DNA of 14,089 nucleotides from Bacillota bacterium (GTDB taxonomy: Bacteria; Bacillota; UBA994; UBA5500): contig JAEZJZ010000083.1 in assembly GCA_023436245.1 (NCBI GenBank), positions 1-14,089 of the forward strand. Direction: 5' to 3'. Under the pieces are notes generated by a model that saw only the letters and a list, made by a program, of their open reading frames with translations, did no database searches and was not told the origin of the DNA. Numbering within the stretch: the stretch's first letter is position 1; each line of letters begins with the position of its first letter. The position numbers and the translations under genes are program-made. Below are positions 13,889 through 14,089 of this stretch, one piece after another.

Positions 13889-13962
13889 CGAAGTCTGTCC
13901 CGAATTATTCGAAGTGAATAATCTGGAACCGTCCCCAATTATTCATTTTCGACAAATGCAAG

Positions 13963-13987
13963 AGCCCCGAGCACATTGCTCGGGGCT
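13963..13987 (-). terminator. Hairpin after the ordinary 5S copy
   Basis: AGCCCCGAGC (13963-13972) pairs with GCTCGGGGCT (13978-13987) around ACATT, 13 bp after the 5S 3' end. On the minus strand it is followed by CTTGCATTTG, a poor T-run, so read-through into the second 5S copy is plausible. TTTTG follows on the plus strand. Confidence 0.6.
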
Positions 13988-14000
13988 TTTGTAAAGGTAT

Positions 14001-14089
<89 letters not shown>

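Noticed and set aside
13566..13921. Short plus-strand open frames over the 5S region
   Set aside because: They cross rRNA sequence and terminator hairpins and share repeated peptide ends because of the duplication, not coding selection.

Overview
This is a chromosomal window of roughly 55% GC from a spore-forming member of the Bacillota, probably Clostridia-like. The main evidence is a Gin (CsfB)-type anti-sigma-G zinc protein next to an Orn/Lys/Arg decarboxylase-fold gene and tmk, an order known from Bacillota. Strong AGGAGG-type ribosome binding sites and a PyrR-type attenuator agree with this. All assignments come from reading the sequence; no database search was run.

Layout: nearly everything lies on the minus strand. 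From high to low coordinates it starts with the end of an rRNA operon: a truncated 5S gene at the window edge, then a second 5S-like gene carrying an insertion of about 89 nt. Each is followed by a strong hairpin, and the flanks form a 348-bp-period duplication. Next is a four-gene cassette: an XRE/TPR regulator, a PLDc_N small membrane protein, an ABC ATPase and an ABC permease. It resembles yxlEFG of Bacillus. Then come a CofE-like ligase, pyrB, a MATE transporter and an M20 peptidase. pyrB has its own promoter and a complete PyrR-type attenuator, and its product carries a PyrI-like zinc domain. The only plus-strand gene is iadA (beta-aspartyl dipeptidase), which runs divergently from a HypE-like AIR-synthase-family gene. 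That gene leads into gin, the decarboxylase gene and tmk.

The most unusual non-coding feature is a family of 65-67 bp units, each able to form two hairpins. Three units sit between iadA and the M20 gene, and four lie between the M20 and MATE genes. The arrays have opposite orientations and both touch the 3' end of a minus-strand gene. Their stems differ in sequence between arrays, but pairing is kept by compensatory changes, while linker sequences are conserved. This is the best candidate here for an undescribed element.

Functions include nucleotide supply (tmk, pyrB), sporulation control (gin), peptide turnover (iadA, M20) and membrane transport (MATE, ABC cassette). I see no single pathway uniting them. 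Most genes have their own ribosome binding site, and several have readable promoters.
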